From positions 153,385 through 217,384 of the forward strand of contig MNCI01029393.1 in NCBI GenBank assembly GCA_015680685.1: a stretch of 64,000 nucleotides of DNA. The letters are read 5' to 3'. The position numbers and the translations under genes were made by a program. The stretch's first letter is position 1; every line of letters begins with the position of its first letter. The notes beneath the pieces are model-generated. The model did no database searches, had not been told where the DNA came from, and worked only from the letters and a program-made list of their open reading frames with translations. This stretch comes from Gnetum montanum (lineage: Eukaryota > Streptophyta > Gnetopsida > Gnetales > Gnetaceae). Positions 22,130-34,162 of this stretch are shown piece after piece.

Positions 22130-23390
22130 GAAACACTTCGTGGAGATCAACGAGCACCTCTACAAGGTGTGCATCAATGGCTTGGTTCATTGGTGTGTCC
22201 TTGATGCTGATCAATTGTGTATTCTCCAAGATGCTCATGAGGGTTCTTGTGGGGACACTATGAAGGAAGATGCATGACCGTTAATATCTTGATGATAGGA
22301 TATTACTAACTAACACTTTTCAAGGAAGCTCATCAATTTTTTTAGCTCTTGTGAATGTTGCCAATGCAATGGTGGAATGACTGCTCATGTGGAGGATCCT
22401 CAATAGTGAATCCAAGCATAGGAACCCTTCAACATCTGGGGAATTGACTTCATGGGCCCTATCATGCCCATGTCAGGTGGAAATGTGTACATCCTAGTTG
22501 TTGTTAACTATTGTACAAAATGGGTAGAAGCAACAATTGTCACCGATTGTACATCTTCTACTACTACTCGATTTATACAATAGAATGTTTTAAACAAGTT
22601 TGGTGTGCCATGTGCATTATTTTTTGATAATGGGATCTATTTTATAGGCACTACCTTTTGGAAGCTCATGCAATGCTTAGGGGTTGAGCATAAATTAACA
22701 ACACCTTATCATCCCCAAGCTAATGGTTATGTTGAGGTTACAAATAGGGAAATCACTAAGATCTTAACAAGAACAATTAGCAAATATAGAAGAGATTGGA
22801 GCACAAAACTCAATGATGTCCTTTGGGCCTACTGCTCCACCTAGAAGCTCCTTATAGTCTACTCTCCCTATGACCTAGTGTATGGAAAATTGTCAACTCT
22901 TCCTATTCAATCTAAGCTTCGTATAGTTTCAATAGCTTGTGACCTTGACCTTGACTTAAGTTTAGCACAAAAAGAAAGATTAATGAATCTCAACCTGCTA
23001 GATGAAAACTGATTGGTGGCCCAGTCATCTAACAAGTTGAACAAGGCATTTAACAAAAAATGCCATGACTTTAGAATTAGGAAAGTCAAATTTCAACCAA
23101 GAGATAAGGTCCTCTACTAGAACCCCACACATGTGCCATAATGAACCAAGTTTCAAACATTGTGAAAAGTCCCTTATATTATTTCCAAAACCTTTCCTTA
23201 TGGGGCCATGTTGATCTACAAACCTGAGAGCCCACATAAGAAACAACTAGTCAACATGGAACAAATTAAACCTTTCCATGAGTATAAGGAAGCTAGTGGT
23301 CACAACATCTCCTCAGATGGATAGCCATGCTCAATTTTTTGGATCTCCTTCTTTCAACTCAGTTGTGGGGGAGATGGCCATGCATGGTAA
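22130..23390 (+). pseudogene. integrase of element A
   Basis: HHCC zinc-finger remnants (DAHEGSCG near 22230; CECCQCNGGMTAH near 22350) are followed by a DDE core: [33 protein letters not shown] (22620) and GYVEVTNREITKILTRTISK (22725). A C-terminal part follows (VYGKLSTLPIQ, MEQIKPFHEYKEASG). The first in-frame stop at the C-terminus (TAG, 23322) falls at a position read as Gln in element G. Read through, the frame continues into LSCGGDGHAW and ends TAA at 23388-23390. Confidence 0.85.
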
Positions 23391-25456
23391 TCATATAAAT
23401 GGACTCTCATATTTTTCTTTCTTTTTTCTATTTTTTTACACATTTTTGTTTTAGACTTTGTTGTTCTCACATCCTTTTTACTATTTTACACCATTCTTTT
23501 TTTTTGTTTTACAACATTGTTAATATGTTTTATTTTTCTTGACTATTTTACAATTTCTTATATATTTTTCTTTATTTTGATGTGATTTTCTTATTTTATT
23601 ATAATAGTAATGTCGCTTATTACCAATAGGATATAGTGTGGTTTCCTTGATGTGGGCATGTCCTATTCTGTTATTTGATTATTAGTGTTCACATTCTAGC
23701 TTTGAATGTTGTTATTGATAAGTAAGACATGGTTTCTTTTTCATGAAATAGGTATTGAGTCCATGTCATCCACCCATCCACAACCTCTATAGTGTTTCTA
23801 GTTCTGGAAGTATGAGGTGCCTTTCCTTAACAAACTTTTAATGAACTTGTGATTTGGTAGTTTTTAGACTTGGAGAGGATTCAAGGGCTTGAATAGGATG
23901 TAACTTTAAAGGAACTCAATACTCTTTGTACCTTTCTACTTACTTGGGTGCATGTGTGTTTTTCATGGATCTCTTAATGTTTTGTGTTGACCAATAACAG
24001 GAAGTTGAATAAATCTTTGCATGGTGTGGTTTCCATTAAAAAAATGATGGGAATTCAAAGCACAATCCTTTGACAAAATAAATGAGCTACAAGCATTAGT
24101 TATGGGACTAGAAAGACATGTTATCCATGCCTAAAGGTCCCCTCTAACTAAGACCCTTTCTCACTTCCTTCTTCTCTTTTCTTCTTAATTAAGAAATGGT
24201 GTTTGATCTATGGGTGCATTCTTGTGTCTTAAGGGGATGGACCGATCTTAGAGTGATGATGTGAAGTCACTGAACGTGGTTGGTCTTAGTTTGGTCCAAG
24301 GATGGATTTTATCAAGTCATTTAACCAAAAAATTCATGAGGGAATTCATGTGACCTTAATCAGGAACTCCATTCCACTTTCTCTCTCTCATCCATCTATG
24401 CTTTCCATGCCTCACCTCATTGTTAGTGTTCATGTCCTTGTTCAATTCTTGGTTTGATATGTTGAAATTCTTAGGTAATTTTTTCTGGGTTTTCATACTT
24501 AACTTTCTATAACCATTAATCACCCATGGGGCCTGTGGAATCCTTCATTTAAGGATATGCAAGGGCAACAAAGGGAATGTGCTTACTTTGCGAAGGACCC
24601 ACTTACATACCTTTTTATTGGGATAGTTAAGTTCTTTATCCTTAGGCATTCTCATAATCAAATCCTTTTGTATGTCCCATCGATGACATCCAATTGTGTG
24701 TATCTTCACAATGTTTTTTAGTGAAATCCTCTTTTTTGTTGTTAAAAATTCTTTAACACTCTTCAAGCATTTCATCACATTTGACCTTTTTAGAATTTAA
24801 TGATGAATCGCTTATCCATTTCACCTCATTTTTCAGTCTTCTCGCTATTGTAGGTACACTCTATGTTGTGCGAGTCACTTAGGTGTTTTTTTATGACAAA
24901 TTTTTCCAACTCTCACAAAAGTTTAAGTAAGGACTAATACTAACATCATTAATCTATGAAGTTAAACCCTTTCAACAAACTTTGATAGCCACATAAGTTA
25001 AATATTATTAAAAAAATCAATCCACCATAATCACAACCTAGCCAAGTGTAATTACTGATGAGACAAGGTACCTAAAAGCTATAAGTTACGCATTACACAC
25101 TAATCCATGATTTTGTTGTAATTGCAAAGGAAAACATGGACTAGAAATAGGACTATCTTCACCAAGGAATAAGTAGCAACACCATGCAATGAGGCCCCTT
25201 CATGATCATTAAATCTTCTCCCTTGATCTTCAGCTACCAGAGGAGTTGGATGTCAGTTTTCGCCAAGGTGTTTACTTCTATTATCATGAACACTTAATTT
25301 TGTAAAATATTGTAAATCTGTACACTTGGATGCTTAGAATTTGTCTATTTTGTCTGAGTTAGTTTGCATGTTAGTCAGTAATCCCATACTTTCTCAATAT
25401 TTTATAAGGGGCTTGTTCCTCCTTTTGTTCACTTGAGGATGAGTTTTCATTAAGTC
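23391..25456 (+). other. Post-pol spacer of element A
   Basis: About 2 kb without coding potential. It is homologous in reverse orientation to the spacers of C (39552-41400), E and G, so it is an element part and not host DNA. It holds the conserved motif AGACATGTTATCCATGC near 24114-24130. No 3' ORF and no internal TATA/repeat block were seen here. Confidence 0.65.
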
Positions 25457-25465
25457 ATGGGGGTA
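25457..25465 (+). other. Polypurine tract of element A
   Basis: ATGGGGGTA lies directly before the 3' LTR start (TGATGAAC). The same motif adjoins the 3' LTRs of B, C, E and F on the minus strand, with eroded versions in G and H. Confidence 0.8.
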
Positions 25466-25664
25466 TGATGAACTATATTTTATTTGGCTCCAATATTTGA
25501 TGCTCAATATTGGGGACTAAGAAGCAATGTCAGATATCTGATATCACAGGATGTGTGTCAGCATATAAATATAACACTTGGGTGCATGGTTTGGTAGTCT
25601 TTTTATCATAGTGTAGTAGAGCTCTTATAGTTTTTCTTCCCCAAAGTTAGAATATTTTTTGAAA
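25466..25664 (+). mobile_element. Truncated 3' LTR of element A
   Basis: Begins TGATGAAC and follows the 5' LTR through the TATAAATATA box (25564) as far as CCCCAAAGTTAGAATATTTT, then similarity stops. The U5 part is missing. Confidence 0.85.
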
Positions 25665-25756
25665 TGCCTAACTTATAAATTATGTAGATGATGTAAGGTC
25701 CCTTCTAAAGTGTTTAGAAATTGGTTCATTTAGGTACATGATTAGGATTATAATCT
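25665..25756. other. Short filler between two truncated 3' LTRs
   Basis: About 92 bp that match neither LTR. It joins the broken 3' LTR of A (plus) to the broken 3' LTR of B (minus). Confidence 0.6.
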
Positions 25757-26195
25757 AGGACCAAGTAGTCACACTTAAATGCTCGTGATTAAGTCGTACT
25801 CATTCCACCTTTAGTAACAGGGATAGTAAAGGAAGGTAAAGAAAGATTAATTAAGAAAGTAATAAATAATAATAAAAATTAAGTAATTAAACTAAGTGAA
25901 TGCTGCAATGATGGAGTAATCTTAGTCTTTATTGCCGATCATGTGTGTGTCCAAGTATGTCACACGCGAATAAAGGTTCTGTACAATTATAATCATGCAT
26001 TGGGAAAAGAATTGAAATTAACTAAAAATGAACAAACAAACTCTAATTCTACACTTACTAACTCCCCTTTTCCTATGCTCCTAAATGTGTATTTATAAGC
26101 TTACACAGGAATCACGATATCATGTATTTGATATCGTTAGCCAAGTTGTGATATTGCGTACCTGATATTGGAGCCTGACAAATCATGGTTCATCA
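25757..26195 (-). mobile_element. Truncated 3' LTR of element B
   Basis: Begins on the minus strand as TGATGAACCATGATTTGTCA at 26195, has GATATC-type U3 repeats (26110-26180) and TATAAATA (26097-26090), and follows the B 5' LTR until about 25757. Confidence 0.85.
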
Positions 26196-26206
26196 TACCC
26201 CCACAA
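26196..26206 (-). other. Polypurine tract of element B
   Basis: The minus strand reads TTGTGGGGGTA abutting the LTR start. Confidence 0.75.
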
Positions 26207-26375
26207 CTGAATGAAAACTCATCCTCAAGTCGAACAAAATGAGAACAAGTTTGATTGATTACATAGTGGATAGGTATGGGATTATTAACTAACTAGAAAT
26301 TTATTCATGTCGCAGTGGAGAGTTGAACACAACAAAATTGGGACACAGACATAGAATTACAAAATTTATTGAAAC

Positions 26376-29132
26376 TCATGTGGTTCTTGGTGGCAGTGGT
26401 TTCTCCATGGGTCTCTTCCCCTTTTCTTGTGCTCTAGGTTTTAGAAGTTGATGGCTCTAAAGGAGTGCTTGGAGCTTTTCCTCTTCGATTTGGGGATCCT
26501 GTGCTATCCATGCTGATGCTCCAATGTTTGATGAAGTCAACACCTCCCATGGACACGACAGTTTCTGGAACATTTGGTTGGCCTTGACATACCAAGCCAC
26601 AAACAATCATCGTTTCTCTTCATAGGCTCTGACTTTATCCTTTTATTCTTGGTAATATATGAGTTGTCAAGCCAAATCTGCCACAACATATTTTTGTCCA
26701 TGGTAGCTAGTTTTGACCACCTCTAACTCAGAATTTTCTACTTCTAATTTCTACAACGTCTTCTTGTGCTCAGCAAATTCTGTTTCATATTTCATGTAGG
26801 TGGTTGCTACCTACTTCTCTAAGTCTATTCTCGGGCATCCTGCTATTAACATGGCTAAGTTGGCATATTGCAGGTTTGCCAACTCCATGTATTCCCTAAG
26901 ATCTTGTATCTGTAAGTCTCAGCTCTTGAGTTCTGTTTGGTGGATGAATGCATAAGTATTTAATATGGGTTTCCAATTAGTGTTTTGAGCACTGAGAATG
27001 TTAATATGGGCCTTGGTCATATGGATTTCTTTTTCTATTACCTATTTGTACATCCCCACATTATCCCTGAAGTGTTCCTTCAGCTTCTCATGTTGCTTGG
27101 CCTCATTTTGCCATGTGCTTATCTCAATTGTTGTCTTTTGATGGATTGCATGTACCTTCTCCATTGAGAGGGTTCTGTTTTCTCTACCCAAGAAATTCAT
27201 ATCTTGGTTAACCTTGACTAATTGTTCTTGTAATTGATAAAAATTTTCTTTGAGAACATTCCTTTGTTTTTCTACAGTGGTCAACCAAAGATTGTTAGTG
27301 GAAAGCTATTTATTTTCCTCTTGTAAGGCCTTGAGTACTTTGGCATGTGCATATGTTTGACCTTGTGCCTTGGAAGCATCCCAATTGGCCTTCTCTTTCT
27401 TCTCTGTCACTTATTCTCTTCTAACAATTTATTGAGTTGCTCTGTCTGAAAGGACTCTAGTTGGTCTACGGGAATGAATTGAGATGGGTCCCACTATGCA
27501 GCTTGCAGGGTGACAAGCTTTTCTTGGAGTCTTTCCAACTTCATCTCTGCATGCTCAGCTCTAATATCTGCAATAACCATCTTCCCTTTTGTGGAGATGA
27601 GGTCTGATTGAGTTATTGTGACATCTTGAGGGATGTCAAACAGGGATGTCATTACTTGTCCTATCTACAACAACCAATCGAGAACATCCTCATGCTCTGT
27701 AGGAGTCATCGAGGGACCAGCCAAAGTTTGAGCATCGCATGCTCCCGTAAAGTCTACCGGTGGCATAACAGGGATATTGAATGATTCTTTTATGTGAATT
27801 GTGACCACTTCTACAGCTCTTGCTGCATCTTGGTGTTACATGACCACTACTATGGTCCCTTCACCAATTTCTAATTGCAGCTAAAAAGATGTAGCATTCC
27901 CTGAGATTTGTTATGACCAATGTAATTCCCCTCCTCCTGTTTGAATCGATACCTCACCCTGTGCGTGATCGATTGAGACTATGGGTTGTATGACATTTTC
28001 TATGACCCTAAAGAGATTGGTCTCATCATGGCTTTCCCAACTGACTGTCTCAACGATAGCCCTGAGATGGCTCATCAATGGTTGATAATCTTGCAACAAT
28101 GGTGGTAGTTGGTCTTGCTAGCCTGTGCTGGGCCCCACTTCCTATTGTTGACTAGGCCTTGTGCTTGGAAGTTGGCTAGGCCCTGCATTTTGAGGTGTAG
28201 TGGGCCTCACCATCTATTCTTGTTCAAGATCTAGTGTCTTACCAGCACTTTTTCTTGGGGCTAGTCGCTTCAGCAATTCAGCAAATGAAGCATTTTGGGC
28301 CCTGGGGATGTCATTGGTGTACCCCAGAATTCCAGCACGTCGGCATAGCTTACTGATGAGACAAGGGAAGGGTAATGCAAACTTCCCTATTTGCGTTCTT
28401 CAAACCACCTCAAAATCTTTGTTAGATATAGATGGGGTAGGTTGGCATTAACCTTGCCCATCAAGATAGTACTTTCTCTAGCCACATATGTGGAGATTCG
28501 ATTTAAACCTTTTGTGGGGAAGATGTAATATGTGGCGATCTTGAAATAGATTCTTTCTTCCATATGCTTTGTCTTCTTTGCTATACACCCTTTTCAACTA
28601 GATCTTCTGTGCATCAGCATCGGAGCGAGTGGGAAAGTGAGCAACTTTTGGCCCTGTATTCAGAAGACTTAACACTAGCAGAGAAATCCATAAAAACACC
28701 ACCAATATCAATGGTGGTACCTTCTTCTTTATTGTGCCAAAATTGGTACGTCTCTTCCAGGTACCAAGCACCACTTTTAGAGAGAATAGGCCATAATGGG
28801 GATCCTTTGAGTTGGTCCTTGACTACTTTAGGAGAAAACTTTGTGAAAGGTCCAAAATTAAGTTCCACTATCACAGCTGCTGACATGGACCTTTCATGAA
28901 TCACTTGAACACACTTCAGGGACAATGTGAGGTATTGTCTCTGTTTAGGTGCTTCATTGACTCCTCCTTCAGCATGTCTCAATTGTATAGTAATAAGAGG
29001 TTATTGATGGATATTGAATGATTGTGCCTCCTGTTCCATACATTCCTCGAGAGACACCTAGCCTCTACCTCTCCTTGGTTGTTTGGATGCACCTTGAGAG
29101 GGTCCTCCTTGTTGTCCTCTTTTAGGGACCAT
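26376..29132 (-). pseudogene. 3' ORF ('ORFX') of element B: basic N-terminus and coiled-coil protein
   Basis: ATG at 29132 opens MVPKRGQQGGPSQG..., then a basic RRGRG patch. The frame ends KPLPPRTT-TGA at 26378-26376, about 918 codons when stops and frameshifts are ignored. The middle part contains ERIYFKIATYYIFPTKGLNR (about 28540) and PFPCLISKLCRRAGILGYTN (about 28340). These resemble the 'putative plant transposon protein'/Athila ORF1-type region (tentative). The C-terminal half is heptad-like (VEKQRNVLKENFYQLQEQLV, 27042-27284), so a long coiled coil. No membrane segment was evident. The position between gag/pol and the 3' LTR equals that of the Athila env-like ORF. Early stops (for example RGRG-TAG) lie at probable Gln codons. 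Confidence 0.7.
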
Positions 29133-29629
29133 TTGCAATCACACGAGGCTGGCTATTAGTAAGGTCATTTACAAAATTTGATTTATACCTTAATTCTTAC
29201 CTTTAATGAATTCATGTCTTATTTAGTGTGATCTAGAGTTAGAAAATTTTATAGAATGTCCCCTAAAAGTTTTGATATTGGGCCCAATTTGATTAGGTGG
29301 CTCCAAAATTCAATTTTCATGGTGTGGGTGAAGAGATAAAATTGATTTGGCAACATGTTCAAGATTTTTATAGTCATTTACTCTTTATTATATCCTTCAG
29401 ACAACGATGAATTTTAGAAAAATTATGCACAACTTGGACAGTACCCTTCCCCCATGACTAAGTTAAACACTCCAGGTTTAAACAGGTTCAATTGGAACAG
29501 GAATTAGAGCATTAACGAGCAAGTTATGGATGTTTTAATGATAGGTGCATAAGCTAGTAAATTTGTGGAAGAAAATTTGAATAACTCCCCTCGCATGAAC
29601 AATGCAAAATGATGTTCACATGTGTGGGG

Positions 29630-29740
29630 GGTCCATATATATAGTTTTTATGGACACGATATCGCATACCCGATAGCGCAGACCCAATATTGCGTTGGAC
29701 TCGATATTGGGTACCCGATATCGCAGCCAATTGAAAATAG
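29630..29740 (-). promoter_or_regulatory. Internal U3-like promoter upstream of the 3' ORF in element B
   Basis: On the minus strand a block of GATATCGGGTA-type repeats (29727-29656) is followed after about 12 bp by CTATATATATGG (29644-29633), roughly 500 bp before the 3' ORF ATG. The LTR of the same element has the same repeat words (34136-34067) followed by TATAAATA (34050-34043). No LTR terminus or R/U5-like sequence is present, so only the promoter core is shared. Confidence 0.6.
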
Positions 29741-31400
29741 GGTACTTGGAAAAATTTATGAATTTATGAATTTCCAAGGCTAGAAATGAAGGATTTGAAG
29801 TTAATTTAAAAGGTCTTGGGTAACATTGAAGAGACTGGAAGGCACCAAAAGTATACTGGAGTAGAATCTGGGAATGAAATTCATGCATAGGATGAGGAAA
29901 AAGGACATGTTTTGGTGCATAGGAACATTTGAATTAGAAGGATGATAAAGGGAAAGATTATTGTAGTAATGCAATACTTGGAGGGTATAAGATGATGTGG
30001 TGATGTGCAAAAAAGTGTAAATCACAAAAGTTACGCAAGTGGGCCATCCCTAGAGTAAGTTCCTACCTATGATGCTCTTACGTAACCACACCTGAAAGTG
30101 TTTGTAGGCACTACAAGGGTGAAATGTAATCCATAGTAGTTTCACAAAACACACACATGTAAATACCACTGTAATGAGATATGAATTCAATGCTACACAA
30201 GACATGAGTCACAAATATATGAATAGCAAGATGAGACAAATTGTAGAAGGGATTGTAGAGATTGGGACATGAGGTAACTGACCCAGGGTACAATGAATCC
30301 TAAGTGTAGGGCATGATTAATGTGTCATTAGCCCATTGTTCCAAAATCAAAACCAAGTCCATTCCTTCAATTAGTGACATTGCATTATTTTATCCAATGA
30401 TGGACAACCATAAGAGGATCATGATAGCAAGGTGTACAATCACTTGGTGTTTTATGCAAGGGAGGAGTGATTTGGAATTTTTTTGTGACATACGTTTTTT
30501 TTTGCTTGGCTGCTTTGGCACACACTCTCTCTTCTCTCTTTTTTTCTTGATGTGTAATCTAGAGAAGCCACCTACCTTTGGGCATGGGTGCATTTCTTTC
30601 TAGTGGGACCCCCCAAAATAGCATTTGGTTTCTTTATTGAGTGCCTTTATTACTCTTACTCCCATTTTCATTAGATTTACAAGGATCTTAGTGCAACCAG
30701 GTTGCATGATAACTCCTACATATGCCACCAAAGAGAATCCACAGTTCCCCTTGATGTCACACCCTGGCCATTCCTTCTTAGTCCATCATTCTTCACTCTA
30801 GGCATAATGAGCATAAAGTTTCTTTAAGTTTTAACAATGACAAGAATATCATCGTACCTAGAGTAGAACCTCTTATTAATAGAATGGTTGGGTGAATGTG
30901 ATGGGCTCGCTATCCAAATAATTAGTTACCCGAGACTTGATAACAGAGAAAAACACCTCAACTGATGAGTCACATGAGTGCTTTATTCATAGATGAGATT
31001 ACCCATAAAAAGATAAAATGATAAATAAAAAAGATGAAACAACAAATAAAAAGATAAAACAACAAATTGAAAGATGAAAAAACTGAAAAAAAAATTGTAA
31101 AATTAAAGAAAAGGAAAAATATTTATTAATTCTATTTGTTAGAATGGGGGTTATCCCCCATGACTAAACTTTTGATCATGGTGAGAATTAATAAATGGAA
31201 GATCTAGATCCATGCATGTTAGAAATATTGGAACCTGGTCATATCCGAACCACTAGGTGTCTTTTGATGTGGTGGTTGGAATGTACCCCAATTAGGGTGC
31301 ACACTCTAAATTAAAGTTGACATAGTGGGGCAAGTTAGAAGATGTGGTTAATTGATACAGATTTGACCCACTATGGCACCCTTGACCATAAGATGGTATG
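29741..31400 (-). other. Spacer of element B
   Basis: Non-coding. Contains a copy of the conserved spacer motif (GCATGGGTGCATTTC, plus strand, 30583-30597), a long polypyrimidine/polypurine stretch near 30490-30550, and an A-rich stretch at 31010-31110. GGGGGTTATCCCCC (31146-31159) is a local palindrome at the position of the pol C-terminal Gly-Gly-Asp codons of A. Confidence 0.55.
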
Positions 31401-33172
31401 AAAGGATCAATATGTCTCCCTATGTGGTTATATTCATTAGTCTGCATGGTTGTTGGAGTATTGATTGTGGACCTGATAAGGTAACATGAGGCGTTGGGTT
31501 TGAGGAGGAAAATGTACCACAGTGTTGAACTTGTGCTGAGTGGGAGGATGCAATGGTCTTGGAACTATGCTATCCCTTTCTATGGTCATGTGTAAAGAAG
31601 GGATGCCTTTGATATTGTGGGGAATTCCCATTACGGTTGACAGTAGCAACACAAGTAACGTTCGTGGGTTGATGCTGTGGTGCAAATCCTTCTGGCACAA
31701 CTGGTGCTGAGGTAGAAGGGGGTGAAGGATGAGAATATTGAATTTGAGGAGAAGTGTAAGGCACATGAGGTGGTGATCTTGTGGGAGAGGACATGGGTTG
31801 ATAATACTTAGTAGAATGATAACAATGTGATGAGATAGAGGATGTTGACCCAGTTGGGAAAATAAGATGTTGAACCTGATAAGTACTTGGGTTTGGATGA
31901 TATGAAGGGTGTGACCAGTTTGGGGGTGGCCTTCCCCACGACTAGGATTTTTGCCACTGTGGTTGAACCTGGTATTTCTATATGAAATTTAGATGTAACA
32001 TTCCTCCCCAATGCTCATTTAAATATGACAAGATAGGACATTGGCCTTTGGGGTGATTGTATAGACAAATGTCACATTGATATGTATGATTAGCAATTGG
32101 GTTCTTATCCTTATTCTCTTCAACCCTTCTTTTCAGTTGTCTAAGGGTGTTCTATCCTATTTCTTGGTTCATCATGGTTCTACCTCTAATAGTGTTTTCA
32201 TATTCTCCACATTTTTCATGTATCCATTCCATCATCTTATTGATCTTTGCCTAAATTTTATCTAGTGATTGTAGTATTGGCAAAGATGATTCCACCTCGT
32301 TGAGGTGAGTTGATTTCTCCTCTTCATGATTATGGACCTTTGCTAATTTGAGATTTTGGTCGTATTGAGAGCTTTCAACATTCTCATATTTAGCCATTTT
32401 TCCTTCTTCTTTTGCTAATAAGCTCCTGGAATTGGTGGGTTCATAGCTCATATAGTTGAACTTGGACATACATCCCTAGGGTCTCCCTTGTTTCATTACG
32501 AAGCCCATCCATGATGTGATACATTAGCCTTTCCTCAGAGAATCCATGGCCTGGGTAATTATTTAACAATGAATAGTATCTTTCTAAGGCCATGTCCAAG
32601 GATTCATGTTGCCCCTGTTTCCATTCTTAGATCTGTCTCCTCAAGGCTAACACTCTTGCATAGGTTTGATATCTTTCATCGAAGAGTTCTACCATTGTCG
32701 GCCAACATCGAATTGATTTTGGTCTTAAGGACATGTACCATACTTTTGCTTGGCCAACGAGTGTCATAGGAAGGAGCTTAAGTTTTTGCCACCCATTATC
32801 AATATTGTTCCATACATAGGCATCATGGAAGGCTTGTAAATGATGTTGTAGATCTAAATCATAGCCTCCTGAAAACTTGGGAAAGTTGTTTAAATCAAGC
32901 CTAGGTAGATGGCTTTCCTTACGATGCCTGCGGAATATTCGAATAGCCTCTTGTATATGCATTAGGCCCTTAGTGGCCAGTAGGAGTTCATCGTCACTAG
33001 GTGGGTTATGAATTTGTGAGTTGGGATGATGTTGTCTTCATTTATGTACATAGGAGACCCCTGCATTAGATTGAGTACTCCAAACTTTGTCTTCATCATC
33101 GTATAGTTCGTTGGTTCTCCAAGGAATTACCTTACTAGTTGTTGTGTTATCATAGTCTTGTAAGAGAGACAT
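31400..33172 (-). pseudogene. gag of element B
   Basis: ATG at 33172 opens MSLLQDYDNTTTSKVIPWRT. The best-preserved stretch (32962-32627) includes LNNFPKFSGGYDLDLQHHLQ, AKVWYMSLRPKSI and ELFDERYQTYARV, the expected retrotransposon gag core. Near 32085-32047 is CDICLYNHPKGQCP, a CX2CX3HX4C zinc knuckle one residue shorter than canonical. A Pro/Gln/His-rich tail with several frames follows to about 31400. Gag would form the particle; stops make this copy defective. Confidence 0.82.
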
Positions 33173-33287
33173 AGTTGTAAATTTGTGTGTGACTTAATTG
33201 AAATCAATTTCTTTTCTAAGAGATATATTGTGAATACTTTGTTACAACAATCTTGTATGATATAACTAATCTAAATGACTAGCACCA

Positions 33288-33305
33288 TCCCTGGAAATGG
33301 TGCCA
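33288..33305 (-). other. PBS of element B, tRNA-Asp type
   Basis: The minus strand reads TGGCACCATTTCCAGGGA, one base inside the LTR. It differs from the tRNA-Asp complement at four positions, three of them G-to-A. Confidence 0.75.
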
Positions 33306-33306
33306 A

Positions 33307-34162
33307 TGATGAGTGGCTAGGTACCCCTACACTCAATCATATGAATATGAGTGTTCATGTACGATCTGGTCGAACTCTGAAGATAGGCTAGTTGTGGTAT
33401 TTGGATAATTATATGTTGATCGTAGTTCGCTATCTTCCCACCTAGACTAGTATTTGCTTTGTCCTGTATGGTTTAGTTTAGAGTGAGATGTATGATGTGA
33501 TCCTAACTAGTGCTACTCCTAGAGACAATGGAAATAACCTTGTTTAAACTAATAGGGAATGGGAGAATAGAATCTAAGCTAGCCTATGTGAGATGAGCAT
33601 CTATCCTTAATCATTTGTACACATCTTGGACCTCGTGTACTACTTCTGGGATTACCAAGCGCATGTTACTTAAGCACTCCTAGATATGCTACTGGGATAC
33701 GAAGTAGTCACACTTAAATGCTCGTGATTAAGTTGTACTCATTCCACCTTTAATAACAGGGATAGTAAAGGAAGGTAAAAAAATATTAATTAAGAAAGTA
33801 ATAAATAATAATAACAATTAAGCAATTAAACTAAGTGAATGCTTCAATGATGGAGTAATCTTGATCTTTATTGCTGGTCATGTGTGTGTCCAAGTACATC
33901 ACACTCGAATAAAGGTTCTGTACAATTACAATCATCACATTGTGGGCATGCACTAGGGAAAGAATTGAAATTAACTAAAAATGAACAAAAAAACTCTACT
34001 TCTACACTTACTGACTCCCCTTTTCCTGTGCTCCTAAATGTGTATTTATAGGCTTACATAGGAATCACGATATCGTGTATCCGATATCATTAGCTAGGCT
34101 GCAATATCATGTACCCGATATCATGGATCCGATATCGAAGCCTGAAAAATCATGGTTCATCA
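33307..34162 (-). mobile_element. 5' LTR of element B
   Basis: 856 bp. Minus strand TGATGAACCATG (34162) to GCCACTCATCA (33307). GATATC-rich U3 array at 34067-34136, TATAAATA at 34050-34043. It shares the LTR terminal sequence with the other family members. Confidence 0.9.

Larger units (their letters stand above)
16206..25664 (+). mobile_element. Element A: Athila-like Ty3/gypsy retrotransposon, 3' LTR truncated
   Basis: Order on the plus strand: 5' LTR (16206-17075), PBS (17077-17094), gag-protease-RT-RNase H-integrase in the arrangement of one polyprotein (17230-23390), about 2-kb spacer, PPT, and the first 199 bp of the 3' LTR (25466-25664). The tRNA-Asp-type PBS, the HP-x-x-x-CP gag motif and the FMDNFS RT box place it near Athila (inference). 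It was inserted into relic J integrase; the left flank pentamer is GTAAG, and the matching right flank is lost with the LTR truncation. Unlike B, F, G and H it has no 3' ORF. Many stops make it non-functional. Confidence 0.88.
25757..34162 (-). mobile_element. Element B: pol-less Athila-like element with gag and a 3' ORF
   Basis: Minus strand order: 5' LTR (34162-33307), PBS (33305-33288), gag (33172 to about 31400), spacer, internal promoter-like block (29740-29630), 3' ORF (29132-26376), PPT and truncated 3' LTR (26195-25757). No RT, RNase H or integrase sequence was found, so it is non-autonomous by deletion or by design. The two LTR copies are very similar over the shared part. The right flank is TTAAT; the left flank is lost. 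Confidence 0.82.

Noticed and set aside
23361-23377. Second polypurine tract (TTGTGGGGGAGATGG) at the end of pol, possibly a central PPT
   Set aside because: In frame it encodes the pol C-terminus (SCGGDG), also seen in element G as GGDVH; conservation is explained by coding.
28564-28899. Plus-strand 111-codon ORF opposite the B 3' ORF
   Set aside because: Minus frame 28614-28982 is homologous to the F copy; the plus frame is not conserved.
30480-30560. Polypyrimidine tract as a PPT or LTR border
   Set aside because: No LTR terminus or TSD nearby; it belongs to the conserved spacer.
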